Source of the DNA: Rhea pennata
Lineage: Eukaryota; Chordata; Aves; Rheiformes; Rheidae
Reading direction: 5' to 3'
Length of the DNA: 64,000 nt
Assembly: GCF_028389875.1 (NCBI RefSeq)
Contig: NC_084664.1
Span: 119,233,966 to 119,297,965 of the forward strand
Shown: piece after piece, positions 26,901-39,200 of the stretch
Position numbering within the stretch: position 1 is the stretch's first letter
Layout of the letters: the number at the start of each line of letters is the position of its first letter
The notes under the pieces: model-generated
Told to the model about the DNA's origin: nothing
The model's database searches: none
Seen by the model: only the letters and a program-made list of their open reading frames with translations
Made by a program: the position numbers and the translations under genes

Positions 26901-29900
26901 TGTATAATAATTTGTTGTGAGAACATGAGATGTCAAGGGACAGAAATATCTTCATCATCTAATGTGCAACATGATCTACATGTCAGAAATAAATGGCAAA
27001 GTATTATTTATGCTTCTTCTCAACCATCTCTCTTGCACAGAAGTCAGATTGTTACCATTCAAATTACGGCACAGGATTTACTTCACACCAAAGAAACTTC
27101 ATTTTGTTTAATATCCAACAAGACAAATTTTACACCGAGCTTTGTGGTGTAAAATATTCTACATTGTACAGTGTTAAAAAAGTCCAGCCAATATTGTTAT
27201 ATAATTTTTCATTAAGCTTTAGAAAAGCATCATCTGGCGTGTTAGATTTGGATCTACCTGTAAGACTTCTTTCATGTCTCTTTTTCTTGATCCGGTTTAT
27301 TTTTGCTCTTTCCTACTTATCTTTTTGTCTTTGGTGTAAAAAGAGTCTGAATATAGCCAAACAAGACAGACTCTCTCTCCATTTCATTGTGAACACCTGA
27401 CCTGAAATTGGCTAATGCAAGTTTGCTGGGTCGTGAATTAGTCACTGAGATCTCTGAGTACCTCTGTCATTCCAGCTAGCAAAGTTGCCAGTTAAAAATC
27501 AGCATCAAAAATAAAAACTGTACTGCCAGCTTTTGTTTTCTCTCCCTTTTTGTGTCTATTTGTCTTATTTTGTTCCCAGGAAAGAGGTATCAGAGTATAA
27601 CATGTAGGAAAAGCAATAGCTTGAGCCCATTTCAAATAATTACTTTCTTTTCCATAATGTCTTTAATACCAGCTGTACTATAATCTAACAGAGTTCCTTC
27701 TAAAATCTCAATATATAAAAAGCGAAAGTTATCAGGGGATGCTATTGAAATAAAAATTAAATTAAAATTAAATTAAATTTAAAAAATTATTGTAATATGT
27801 ATTTTATAACTATATTTTCTATTTCAAAATTTCATTTAATCATTTATGTTTCAAATGCTTTAATTATTTTTCCTCTTTTTTCTATATATTTATTTAAAAG
27901 TTAAAGTAATTTTTAGTGGCAACTGTCTGCCATAGACTAAGCAGGCCAAAGTCTTCATGCTGAAACTTCAAATCCTTAATACTGTACAGTGACAGAGTCA
28001 GGTTAACACACCTGACCATTTATGAACATTTATTTCATCAAAATTAACTCCATCAAAATTAAGTTTATATTTTAAAACCATACAGGAAGTACACATTTGT
28101 GGGGGTATGGGTACTTATGCCTGAAGTGGTGAAAGGCAATATTGATTCCTATTAAAAATTGTCTATTTTAAACTGCCTTTGCTCCATCGCATAGTATACT
28201 CCCTTAGCAATCCCTGTGACAGTTCTGACAGTAAATCTCCATTTGATATTTGCTTACCTTTCTTATAACTTCCCTCATGCTTTTTATCATCTCATCCTAC
28301 CCTTGCAATGCCTGTTCTTTCCATTACACACAGCCACAGCAATATTTTCATTCAAAAGGCATCTGCAAGATTGTCTTTCCCCTCAGTGCATAAAAAGTGT
28401 GATTCACTCACTCTAGTGTCTAATTTTCCCCTTCATTTAAAATTATTGAGTTTGGGGAAATTTTGCAATATACTAGTGATCAGATGTTTCTAAGTTTCCA
28501 GGGGAAATTATGTTTCAGGCATCTCTGCCTGGGAGTTCTCCACCTCCTGCGAGCTGTGGCTGTGTCCGACCAGCATGCAGGGAGAGGATCTCACCATCCC
28601 ACCCTTTGCTCCACCAAACTCTTGCAGTCATTGGGAAAAAACACACACAGGGGGTTCAAAAGCAAGTGATGGTGCACCCAACCAGTAGGATAATAAGACA
28701 AGTACTGCAGTATGCATACACTGTGCAATGAACTTCCCAAAATTCATGAGATTTGAGGTTTGCCTACCCCACTCACTCTGCAAGCCTTGCCATAGCTAAG
28801 AGCAGTTGAAGTATTTCCACTAGGGCTGCACTGTCTTAAGAGATGTCTAAAGATCTTTGATTGATGCAACAACCTTCACAACAAATACTGTTTGATCATA
28901 AAAATATAATAAAATAAGTAATAGGTATTATATTATAAAAATATAACAAAATATAATATATAATATAATCATATGTCGAAGGCCTAAAATGAGCAACTGA
29001 TTGGTCTTCCTGTGATAACCTTTGTTCTCTCTTACCAGCTTATTCATGTATTTATTACCATCATTGTTTCATCCTGTTCAATATTCTGTCCAGAGAATTA
29101 TGTTTTTGCACATTTCTGAAAATGTTTGGCACACTTCTGGCCTCTGCAAGATAGGAATAATAATAATCACTAAACAATAGCCTCCAGCCCTAGAATATCT
29201 TGCAAGTTAATGTTGAATTAGCATATCTCTGTGTAACATACTCTTGAATTTCAATTTGCAAGGTACAGTACAAATAGGAAAAGACTAAAAAGCTAAATAA
29301 AACAAAAAGCAATAAATACAGAGTCCTTCTGAAGGACAGAGATTTTTCCTTCCTCAAAGCTAAAAGAGGCTTCTCAAAATTCTGGTGTTTGTTTTAATAT
29401 AAACAAAATACTTTACTGCATAATAGTAATCTAAAAATAACTATGGGCATACTTTATAAAAATATGCATACTTCATATTGCTACTTCAAAAAAAAGAGTA
29501 ACACTATCTATAGGTAAGAATATCAAGTATAGCAGTATTTCAAAGTTTACATCTAACAGAAGGAAACATTGCTACAATTTTGGCTTGCTGACTACAAGCT
29601 TAGCATAATGCAAAAGTTCACTTAAGTGTGGCAGTACTGAACATTACCATGCTGGCACTTGCTGAAGCACAGGGTGTACTTATTTGCATATGAATGCGCC
29701 ACATGTTTTCCAAGACAAAGCTGTTTCATACCACTGGTGCTATTTGAACTTTGGAAACAAATAGAAAGGTTTCTGTATTATTGTTAAAAACAATGAAACT
29801 CTCATGCTTTGTGCACAGGATACAGTTATTGTCCTCTGCCCTGTATCAAGTTGTATTAGTGATTGCAAAGGGAGTGTATTGCGATCAAGCTGCATAGTAG

Positions 29901-30047
29901 AGCTGGAAAGAAAAGCATCATTTTATATTCAGAACACAGGGTTGTGCAAGTAATAGTGCTGCCTCCCATCCCCAGGTCTAGCAGAAGGTAATATTCACTA
30001 TAATTTTGTTAGCTGGCTTAGTAAGCCTATAGCAAAATCTGGGAACT
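23954..30047. other. Intergenic sequence, nothing certain
   Basis: AT-rich, with a strongly biased A/T segment near 27,740-27,900 and another at 28,890-28,975. The longest frame (26,993-27,400, plus strand, 135 codons) has no family signature, no splice framing and is Leu/Phe/Ser-rich in the way AT-rich chance frames are. Confidence 0.6.
25907..25965 (-). mobile_element. Possible MIR fragment
   Basis: The plus strand reads GATTATGCCCATTTTG, then CAGGAACTGAAAC, then GATAAGTAG, which parallels the reverse complement of the MIR core. The match is short and eroded. Confidence 0.35.
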
Positions 30048-30163
30048 AGCAGTAAATTGAGATTAAGGTGATTTGTTCAAGGTCATACAGAAAAAAAGTG
30101 AGATAGTTAGTAGTGGAATCTGGAGTCCCACTTACATGTGTTAACAAGACCAAGCTGCTTCTT
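30048..30163 (-). mobile_element. MIR-family SINE relic
   Basis: The plus strand shows GTGATTTGTTCAAGGTCATACAG, then TTAGTAGTGGAATC, then CTGCTTC. This follows the order of the MIR core and head in reverse complement, including the CAAGGTCA..CAG segment. Divergence is high, as expected for an old amniote SINE. Confidence 0.65.
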
Positions 30164-30944
30164 TTCCCCAAGGAGAAAGAAGTATTTTTGAGATATCTCA
30201 CAAATCAATACTAAAAAACAGTGTCACACAAAACAGTAAACTGCATCAGGAGAGAAATATAAAACCTTTCACAAAAGTAGTATCAAATGATAGAAGCTTT
30301 GCAACATCAAATTATGACTCAGAACACAACTCTGTCCAGAAGGTCATTTCTGGAAAAGAAGAGCCTCTTCTCTGCACGTTTCATAATGATCTGAAAAGGA
30401 AAGCAAGTGAATGTTTCAGTAATGTAAAACAAAGAACATTTAAAACTACTTCTTCCAGCTAAGAGCAAATGAGTCATTTTTAAATTTGAAGCTAAAAGTA
30501 CATATAATGAAGTCATTATTGCTCATGAATATGACTCCTCAATCAAAATGCCTTAAATCTCTGCCATAATAATTTTATTTAGATTGAAAAGAAACCATCA
30601 TAGACTACTTTTCAAATAACAGTAAATCTTTATTCTCTGCTCCCTGGGTTGTCCTTACAATTCTTTTTTCCTACCACATTGATTACAGGAGGGAAAAAAA
30701 AAGAAAAAAAAAGACAAGAGAGAAAAAAAACTTATTCAGGAAGAAAGTATTTGGAAGTATATTCAAAGATTACCTGCCAACTTCCAACAGGTTGAATTTT
30801 ATTCCATCACCCAGCACCAGCAGAGGAGAATAAACTTTGCTCCCCTACTCTTTGAAGTGCAGATGCTTCTAAGAAAACAGAAATAGAAACCGTGTCTTGT
30901 CTCTTTCTGTTCTGCAATAACAATAAGAAAATGGGCCACCAAAC

Positions 30945-32352
30945 TCACAGAATAGCTTAGGCTGGAAGGGACCTCTGAAGTCTAGTTCAATCCCCTGCTC
31001 AAACCAGCTACAGCAGGTTGCTAAGGGCTGTATCTGGTAGGCTTCGAATATCTCCAAGGATGGAGACTCCACAACCTCTCTGGGCAACCTGTTCCTGTGT
31101 TCAACCACCCTTACAGTGAAAAACTTGTTTCTAATGTTTAACCTGAATTTCCTGTTTTTCTGTTTGTGCCTGTTGCCTCTCATTCTGTCACTGGGCACCA
31201 CTGAAAACAGCCTGGCTCCATCTGCTTTACTCCCTATCCCCATCTGGTATTCATACACATTGGTAAGATCTCCCCTTTAGCCTTCTCTTCTCCAGGTGAA
31301 ACAGCCCCATCTCTCAGCTTCTCCTTGTATGACAGATGCTCCAAGCTCATCTTCATGGTCTTTAGCTACATGTCCATGTCTTTCTTGTACTGGACCCAGC
31401 ACTCCAGATGTGTCTCATCAGTAGAGTAGAGGGGAAGGATCACTTCCCTCTAGACCTGCTAGTAACATTCTGCCTAATGCATCCTAGGAAGCCATTGCCC
31501 TTCTTTGTCACAAGGACACTTTGCTGCCTCATGGTCAACTTGTTGTCCACCAAGACTCCCAGAACCTGCACTACAAAGCTGCTCTTCAGCCATCTGACCT
31601 CCAGCCTGTACTGGTGCATGGGGTTATTCCTCCCCAGGTATAGACATTGCGTTTCTCTTTGTTGAACTTCACGAGGTTCCTGTTGGCCCATTTCTGCAGC
31701 CGATCAAGGTCCCATCTGGGTATCTGATACACCATCTGGTGTATCAACTGCTCCTTCCAGTTTTGTATCATCTGCAAACTTGCTAAGGTACACGCTGTCT
31801 CATCTCTCAAATCATTAATGAAGATGTTCAGCAGTATCAACCCTGAGGGACACCCCTAGTGATTAGCATCCAGCTAGGCTTTGTGCTGCTGATCATAACC
31901 CTCTCATCCTATCAATTCAGCCAGTTTTCAGTCCAGCTCAGTGTCTATTTATCTAGCCTATGCTTCATCAGTTTGTCCATGAGGATGTTATGGGAGATAG
32001 TGTCAAAGCCTTATTAAAGTCGAGATAAAGAACATCCACTGCTCTCCACTCAACCACCAAGCCAGTTATCTCATCAAATCAGGTTGGTTAAGCAAGATTT
32101 CCCTTTCATAAATCCATGATGACTACCTCAATTCACCTTATTGACCTTCATATGTCTGGAAATGGTTTCCAGGTCTATTTGCTCCATTACCTTCCCAAGG
32201 ACTCCGGTAAGGCCAGGAGCTCCCTGTATTCTTCTTCTTGCCATTCTTGAAGAAAGCTCTCAGGAGTCTCTCTTAACTACGATGAGCTTTCAAAGATAAC
32301 TGAAAGTGGCCTTACAATGACATCAGCCAGCTCCCTCAGCATTTGCAGGTGC
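30945..32352 (-). mobile_element. CR1 LINE, 5'-truncated and decayed
   Basis: The left end carries the reverse complement of the avian CR1 3' end (ACAGAAT..GGCTGGAAGGGACCTCTGAAG). Moving right, the plus strand follows the antisense of CR1 ORF2 for about 1.4 kb. The right limit near 32352 is by eye, after the motif GACATCAGCCAGCTCCCTCAG. The copy lacks the endonuclease and ORF1 regions, as is usual for 5'-truncated CR1. It is an inactive fossil insertion. Confidence 0.92.
30960..32060 (-). pseudogene. CR1 ORF2 reverse transcriptase remnant
   Basis: Minus-strand translation gives pieces of the CR1 reverse transcriptase and C-terminal region in more than one frame. In order they are FDTISHNILMDKL (about 31,968-32,010), the catalytic FADD motif (codons at 31,767-31,778), DLDRLQKWANRNLVKFNKEK, LGRNNPMHQYRL, GVLVDNKLTM, GCIR, and SDRMRGN followed by LPREVVESPSLEIF. 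Before the FDTISHN segment one T of the expected AAGGCTTTTGAC is missing, which shifts the frame. FADD is likewise out of frame with the segment that follows it. No functional enzyme can be made from this copy. Confidence 0.88.
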
Positions 32353-34865
32353 AGAGGAGACAGAAAGATACGTAACAGTCAGATTTTGAATTGCACCTGC
32401 CGAGACACTGAGACAAGCACTTGTGATAGACAGCAGCTCGCAGATCTTTCCTTCCACTGACCTCAAAAGCCAGGGCAGCAACCTCAAACAAAAGCAGAAA
32501 TTACTAATAACAAGATGAGAAACCACTTAACTCTTTGAGAGTCTTTCAGATCCTGACCAGCTTCTACCAAGACACTTAATGACTAAAAAGACAAAGAAAA
32601 TTTAACATAACTCCACTGGCATAACAAGTTGTTAAATAAGTATGTTATCTTGAAGGGAAATCAAGAAATACACAGCTAGCATAGGGGCTGGCAATGCTAA
32701 TGGTGAGGGTAAAAAGAAAGGAAGAAGGCAGTACAGCACTTTCTAGGCAGAAGCTTTACTCAAGTCTGATTTAAAAAGCCTCACTTATAGTTCATTCATC
32801 GGAAAGTGCTGGGCATTAAGCCTGCGAGCTTCTATACCCACAAGCAATCCCTGAGAGAGAAAAACTTCCCATAACTCAAAGCAGACCTAGACTATGATGG
32901 GCAAGGACTCCTTACTCCTTAGAGGATGCTGCTTCTGCTTTCTTACTCCATATAACAGAGAAGCACAGTGGATACAATGTAATAGAAAGCAGGTAAGTCC
33001 CCTTGTGAACCACCAAAATAATGCACAGCAGCTGAACTATACCTGTGAATCTAGTATCCCATAAAAGTTTATTATCAGGATACCACCTTTATAAATGCCA
33101 CAATTTAGGAAAAAAACATACTCTTAGTAAAGTTTATAGTAGGCATCAGAAGATTATATATAGATCTTTCCAGCTTGATAGTAATCAGTTACGAGAAAAA
33201 AATGGTAATTGGTATTTCACACCTGAGTGCTTTGGACAAGAAATAACAATCGAGACTCATGTGAAATTCAAAATAAAAGTAGAACAGAAGTCCTAGAGAT
33301 GATAAAAGATCCAGAATTAACAAAGAACAGGACTTTGGCTGAACCTAATCCTCAATGTGATATTTTGAACACTGAATAAGGAGTGCAGGCTTCCAGGAGC
33401 TTCTGCATGAGTGTGATGCCTTGTGATGATTTTAAAGTAGGCTTGAACACAGCCAGCTGCAGAACAGGAAGTCAGCTAAAATCAGACCAAACCTGCAAAC
33501 CAGCCAGCAATTGAATTTTAATCCCATTTTCCCTCAGTCTCCTCCACCAGAGATCTGAAACTGTGTACAGTCTCCCAAGGACAGGAATGCTCAAAGGGTA
33601 GGTGTAAAAAGTCAAGATTTTCAGCCCTTTAAAGGCCAAGGTCATTCTGCACACGTTCGGAAGTAGCATCTCACGAGGACAACACACACACATGCTAATG
33701 CAGTATCTTTGAGGTGGAAACACCTTAGAATGATACGGCAATTGATTAAAGATTTCAGGATCACCTCTCAGGGTTTGGATGCCCATATTTTATGAAATTC
33801 CCACTTTCAACTCTTAACTTCACTTTCAGAATATCTAATCATACTTCTTTAAAATTCTATATTTTTTGAATCTGGAAGGAATTACAGAAATAGTCGCTCT
33901 CAGGAGAAATTCTATCACTTCTAATACTGCAGGTTCTAAGCTAAGAAACGAAATTGGCTTTTTTGTTTTAAAACTTCAAGTTTTAAAGTTTTAAAACTTT
34001 ACTTCAAGTAACAGATTTCACTGTATCCTGAGAGAGAAATACCCAAATCCTATTGAACTATAATGGGATTAAATGCCTGAATTCTTTTAAAACACAATGG
34101 AATTTGAGTGCCTACAACTGATTGAAATGTAATGAGATTTGAGTGCCTAAATCTCATAACTGGATTGAAAATTCTACCCTCAGCATTTCGCACGATCATG
34201 AGTGCAGGTGGGACTTTGAAAAATATGTTGAAATATGCCCCAAATAGCAGAACAGACTCTACAGTTAATTCAATAAAAGATAGTCCCAAAGTTGTCACAT
34301 ACAGGATTATTTGTATTTTTGACAATAGAAACCAGAGTTGCTGGACAATTCTGTGTTATACAAAATAGCAGTTCCGGCATTCTTCTTCTGAGAAGAGAAA
34401 GTACAGAGGTTGCATAAAGTCCTTTTCTGCATTAATAGGCTTTCCTGAATCTGCAAGCCCTTCCCCTAAATGAGGTTAAATGAATTATAGTTAAATTAAT
34501 GCTAGCTAAACAGCTAGCATTAGCAGAAATTGTGTCTTTGGCCTAAAGGATTATGATGGCCTCCCAGATTTTTATGGGTCTTGTAATAAAACACACAAAT
34601 TTTCTGGAGAATCCAATGGATGGAGGCAGAACATGGGTGGATTCTGGTATCTGTATGTGCAGAAAGATACTCCAGGGCAGTCCAGCAAATACTTTCCAGT
34701 CTCTTGCACATCAGCAACTGATTTTCCTGTACAGATTCTTCAATAAAGGTGAAATGCACGGTATTGCCACCGGGTGGCTCAGTCTAGCCTAGAATGAAAG
34801 CCACAGTTTTCCTTCTGCTTGCTGCAGCTGAAGAGACACAAAGTCTCCACAATTACAGGCTGCTT
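32353..34865. other. Intergenic sequence left of the promoter
   Basis: No gene or repeat family is recognised. A short perfect hairpin with 11-bp arms (GCTAGC core) lies at 34,497-34,522. Frames on both strands are short and unremarkable. Confidence 0.6.
34497..34522. repeat. Short hairpin, 11-bp perfect arms
   Basis: TAATGCTAGCT and AGCTAGCATTA flank a 4-base loop (AAAC). It could fold in RNA or DNA, but this length is common enough by chance in AT-rich DNA. Confidence 0.85.
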
Positions 34866-34869
34866 CAGG

Positions 34870-35090
34870 CAGAGCTCGCGGAGAACCACTGCAAAGAGAA
34901 AGCCGGAGCAATTCGAGTTCATCTCAGTCCTGCGCAGGTTCTCACACACCGTGAGGCATCCGCCAGAGCAGCGTCCCCGATAACCTCGCGGGTGCACAGT
35001 GCCTTGCGATGGGAAGGCGCGCAGCCCACATGCCTCAGCAGCCAAAAATCCCACCGGTTTCTGCGGCGTTTCCGAATGACCAACGCAGTC
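34870..35090. promoter_or_regulatory. CpG-enriched shore upstream of SNX16
   Basis: CpG dinucleotides become frequent here (GCTCGCGG, CTCGCGGG, GGCGCGCAG, CTGCGGCGTTTCCG) compared with almost none in the preceding 30 kb. They then fall off again before the main island at 35,570. A 125-codon plus-strand frame crosses the patch but shows no family features. It may be an upstream regulatory element or a minor promoter; that is inference from composition only. Confidence 0.45.
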
Positions 35091-35273
35091 TCAGTCCTTG
35101 ATCCTATACCAGCTCACTGTGATGAAAAAATATCTGTCCTCCTTAAGAGAATCTGGGACAGGTCGTCATGAAAAATGACCTCGGTATGTTTCAGGGGGTT
35201 GTTAAAAATTATGTTACCCTCCTCGGATATGGAAGATTATAGAAAAACTGTCCTGAATAACAGTAAACCATAT

Positions 35274-35292
35274 TTTGTTTGTTTGTTTGTTT
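35274..35292. repeat. (TTTG)n microsatellite
   Basis: Nearly five tandem TTTG units between the CpG shore and the main island. Confidence 0.85.
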
Positions 35293-35632
35293 CTAGCATT
35301 TTTTTCTCTTCTGCTCCTAAATATTAAGGGACGTTTTCATCTTCAGTGAGACAAAGTTTCAGCAAGACCAAGTTTAAAGTTCCTAATAGTTACTAGCTGA
35401 GCACATTAGGTTCAGCAGTTCAATCTTGAAAACATAATTAATTAAATCTAACTAAATCTCCTCAGATGTTTTGCATTCCAAAAATCCGATGTATTGCTTC
35501 AGCTGAGGACTACACACCGAACTGAGAATATCCAAAGGGAAAAACACAGACAGCCCCTCCGAAAAGCAGGCATGTGGTAGCCCGGGGACGGAGCTCCCGC
35601 CGCGCCCCTCAGCCACCCACGCGCGACACCAA

Positions 35633-35779
35633 ACTACCGATCCCAGCGGGCAACGCGACGGCAGGGAACTACACTACCCGAGACGCCCCGCGGCAGGCTC
35701 GGTCGCCATGCGCTGCCGCGCACTGCCTGCCGGGAAGTGAAGGCTTTCCTGGCTCGCGGGGCACGACGGTACCTGCAGT
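35633..35779. promoter_or_regulatory. Cluster of four ZNF143/THAP11-like motifs
   Basis: The known 25-base motif has the layout ACTAC, then TCCCAGC, then GC, then GCG. The plus strand at 35,633-35,657 keeps ACTAC, TCCCAGC, GC and GCG at the right spacing. The plus strand at 35,668-35,692 has ACTACA, CCC and GCG. On the minus strand 35,719-35,743 has CTTCCCGGCA and GTGCG. The minus strand at 35,755-35,779 has ACTGCA and CGCG and is the weakest. By my hand count against the remembered consensus, identities are about 16 to 18 of 25 each. The first two are the most convincing. Confidence 0.55.
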
Positions 35780-36203
35780 CCTTAGCGAACGTGAGGCCCC
35801 GCCCCCGCCCCCCGTGAGGCCGCGCGCCCCGCGCCGCAGGTACCGGGCCGTGGCCCCGCCCCCTCCCGCGCGGCTCCCCGTGGGCGCGGTCCCGCTCCGG
35901 CGCGCGGCCGGGGAGAGGGGCGGCGGCGGCGGCGGCGGCAGGTGAGGGGGGAGCGCGCTGCGGGGCGGCAGAGGCTGAGGCGGGTGGGCGGGAGCGGCCT
36001 CGCGGGCGGCGGGGCAGCGGCCCCCGCGGCGGCGGCCCCCGCGGCGGCGGCAGCGGGCTCCGCCGGCCCCCGCCATCTCGCGGGGCGCCCGGGCACCAGG
36101 CCGTGCCCCAGGCCCGGCCCCAGGCCCGGCCTTGCGGCGGGGCTGATGTCGCCTCCGCCGTGTGCCGGCGCGGGCGCGGTGTGGCCGGAGCCGCCAGGTG
36201 CTG
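35780..36203 (+). other. SNX16 non-coding exon 1 (approximate)
   Basis: A first exon must end at a GT donor in the island. The best candidates are CAG/GTGAGG (donor at 35,942) and CTG/GTGAGC (donor at 36,204). CAG/GTGCTG at 36,197 is weaker. Both good sites may be used. The left boundary given here is a guess. The choice of donor changes the leader, because only the 36,204 donor leaves the ATG at 36,146 in the mature transcript. Confidence 0.45.
35921..35938. repeat. (CGG)6 tract
   Basis: Six perfect CGG units lie immediately before the candidate exon 1 donor at 35,942. If transcription starts upstream, the tract would be in the 5' UTR. Confidence 0.9.
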
Positions 36204-39200
36204 GTGAGCGAGGAGAAGATAAGTGGAATTTCTCATATTAATTCCGTTCTGTTCCATTACTCACAAAGTTAGTAAACATAAACGCACCTTACTGTATTTT
36301 TTTTTTCCTTGGGGGCGGGAGGGTTGCTTTCAGCTGGTTTACAAACATACGGTGTTTCCTACTAGGTAACAAACTCCGGGGCGGTAGTTGCCTCCCTTTG
36401 TGTGCAAGTGTGCGGGTTAGGCGGAGCAAGTAAAATACGTGGTGGAAGAGATTGGTCAAAGCTAGCACAACATCTCTATTTATTTTAAAAAGCTTGTAGA
36501 CCATAACACAACCGAAATGTTCCTATACTTTAAAAGTTCCTGTAGGTCTTAAGAAAACATTCCGTTGTGGTAAATTGTTTAAAACCTGAACAATAAAATT
36601 CAGCAGGCATACCTATAAGTAACCAGATCATAGTGTTGCATAACTGAAGTTTTGCTGAATCTGAGCTAAGTGTTAAACAAGGATTGTTTTATTTATAATC
36701 TATTCTCTGGGAATTGCATAGCTTAAGTGTTTTTCAGTGAACCTAAAAACAATTAGCGTAAAAGGATTTGGAATTGCAATGGCTTAGAGTTGGCAGTAAA
36801 CCTTTTTTAAGTGTTTTTGTTATAGTTTGTTTGCTTTGCCCGTAGAAAGGGAGGTGACTGCTGTAAACAGGGGAGTAGGAGAAGTTGGTGTCATGCTGTT
36901 TTGAAGCATGTGACGTATGGTTCCTGGGGCTCTACTATCCTGTTTCAAATGTAGCAATTAAGTACTTCCAGAGAATGTTCTCGTCTTTTCATTTCATTCT
37001 GGACTTGCAATTTGGAATCAAATTAAGCCAAATAAAAGCTATGAACAGGAAAAAATATTCTGAAAAATAAAGAATGTAAATATCTAGATGAGAGAGTGCA
37101 GTGGTTGGTTTGTCTTCTAGAAGGCAGCACAGTGATCTGCATGTTCTGAAGGTTACTCTACAGAGATGATTCTCCTGCTTTAATGTAATGGCATGTGAGA
37201 CCAGTCTGCGCTGGAGTTTGGATATGTAACTGGCTCTGCATTTCCCTCCTTGGTGCACTGATGTGAACTCTTATCTAAAAGTGTTTTACCAAATTAGTTT
37301 CTGCTTCTTCCAATATATGAATTGACAGTAAACTTATATATTCATAGAAAAGCCTTAAACCCTAAGATTGTGACCTTCATCTGAACATTGTATCCTTGAG
37401 CTGTAAATTATGTATTAGTGTGATTTTTAAACCCTGTTACAATTTGTAGCAAGTAAATATTTTAGATAGCTGGAAATTCTGGTGCATCTACAGTAGCAGA
37501 TGCATTTGTATGCATATAAAGGATTTTTTTAAAAAATACCATATTCATAAATATATATATATTTATATAAGTTCTGACATAATATCCCTGTGTGCTTATT
37601 TTTATTGAAAAAAATACATAAGATTTAAGCAACCAAGTGTGCCTCTAGCTCACTTAACCTAACGCTTCCATTTTTTAAAGAATATTCTTTTATCACTGTT
37701 AAGAGTTTTGGGGATGTGGGCAGTGCATTGGTGGTGTCAGCCCCTTTTCTTTTTTAGTGGGTGAGTTTACTATCTTAGTTTGAATCAAGAAAGTCATTTA
37801 GAAGGAAGTTTTGGTCACCATTTAATATGCTTTGACTCACAAAGCGGGATGGTCTTGCAATATACAAAAGAAACTAAACCAGAAAATGCTCCCTGGAACA
37901 GACCTAATGCATTTCAGCTGTTAATAAGCATCCCATCAATTAAAGTAGTCTGAAATAAAAACTGCTGAAGCATGCCTGGTGTAGGTGTTGGATGCACAAT
38001 ACTGAGTGCTTTGCTGTGCAGATCTGCTCATGTTTAGGTGTGCTGCTGGCTAGTATGGGTTTGTTTGAGGCAGAAAATAGTTTCAGTAACTCAAAGTTGA
38101 AGAAAAGAATCTGGACCTTAGCCTAGCTACAGGAGAGTGTCTTGGCTCCAATGCAGGTGTGACTAGCTTCTTTCAAACTGTGTGATGCTGAAGCAGTTCA
38201 ACTGTGTGATTCGTGAGTTAAAGTCATATAACTAACCACAGGATTATGCTGCTCTAGAAGCTACTGAATTGTCCAAATCCCACACCTGAGTAGCAAAATG
38301 TGAACCAGCAGGGATTTATGCAATTGACATTTCTACTTCCTAGGATGCTGTTAAATAGTCAGCCTCATCCCGCCGTGAGGCAGAGATGCTCTTGAGGAGT
38401 CGTTGCCAATTTGAAATTTCTCCTTGTGGTTGTGTTCCCATAGCTTTCAAACATACTGAGTGTGTGAAGATTTTACTGTATAGTCAAAGGACTGGAGGTT
38501 TTGCTTTCCCTGACTGAAGGAATTATCTCAAGAGTTTTTCTCAATCTTTCCCGCTGACATAGGTTCATTTCATATTTACTTATTTGTATTCAGTCATATT
38601 TCATATTTATTTCAAGCAGGAGAATGAAAATATCACCCTGCAATTAGGAAACACATTCAGTTTTTACTCCAGTAGGTGATTGATTTTGTATGACATGAAT
38701 CAGATTGATAGTTTCCCATTTCACAACAGCTTGCAGCCTTGTAGTTGGTATACTCTTGGGCAAAACGTGTGGTGACTCAAATCCTATTAATCCAAAGAGA
38801 TAGCATCTAATTTGCATCTTGTGTGAGTGCTTCTTTTGATATTTTGTTAGAACTGGATGCTGCTGCTTTTTGGGGCAGTTTGAGACTACCTTATTTTTAT
38901 GTTACTTTATTTGAAATGTGTGTGTGCATACACAAAAATTAATTTTGGCTTGAAATGGTTTTGTTATAGAAAAAAATACCCAGACTTATTTATGTTTTTT
39001 CCCCAAACTTATTTTATTCCATTTTAGTCTGCTGTCAAAATGGAAAACTAGTTATTATCACACTAGTTTTGATGTATGTGCTTGTAAAACTTAATTGCTT
39101 CAATTCAAGCTGCATAAAATCTGCCCGGTTAACACTGCTACAGTATTATATGCAATAAAGTTATTTTGAAAAATACTTTGAAAGCAGATCTGTCATACTT

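Larger units (their letters stand above)
35570..36210 (+). promoter_or_regulatory. SNX16 CpG island promoter
   Basis: Dense CpG and GC content start near 35,575 and end abruptly near 36,210, the only such island in the window. It lies 3.5 kb before the first SNX16 coding exon, in the position expected for a TATA-less housekeeping promoter. It contains a cluster of ZNF143/THAP11-like motifs (35,633-35,779), an ETS-like CGGGAAGTG (35,731), a YY1-like CGCCATCT (36,071), a (CGG)6 tract and short GC-rich tandem repeats (36,015-36,055 and 36,108-36,131). The exact transcription start cannot be read from the sequence. The long minus-strand frames through the island (up to 207 codons) are Arg/Pro/Ala-rich shadows of the GC composition. 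Confidence 0.9.

Noticed and set aside
26993..27400. 135-codon plus-strand frame, the longest in the intergenic half apart from island shadows
   Set aside because: Phe/Leu/Ser/Lys-rich chance frame in AT-rich DNA with no family signature or conserved start.
29145..29185. Possible MIR fragment (AGATAGGAATAATAATAATCACT)
   Set aside because: Resembles the MIR tail only through an AAT-rich stretch; too short and too simple to call.
30869..31258. 129-codon minus-strand frame as a host gene
   Set aside because: It is the C-terminal end of CR1 ORF2 (SDRMRGN, LPREVVESPSLEIF) running out into flanking DNA, so it belongs to the LINE relic.
34794..35171. 125-codon plus-strand frame near the promoter
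   Set aside because: Crosses the CpG shore; no family features and a stop-poor composition explains it.
35634..36257. 207-codon minus-strand frame through the CpG island, plus other long frames there
   Set aside because: Arg/Pro/Ala-rich translation is the expected by-product of a GC-rich island; no domain, no splice framing, and it is antisense to the SNX16 promoter.
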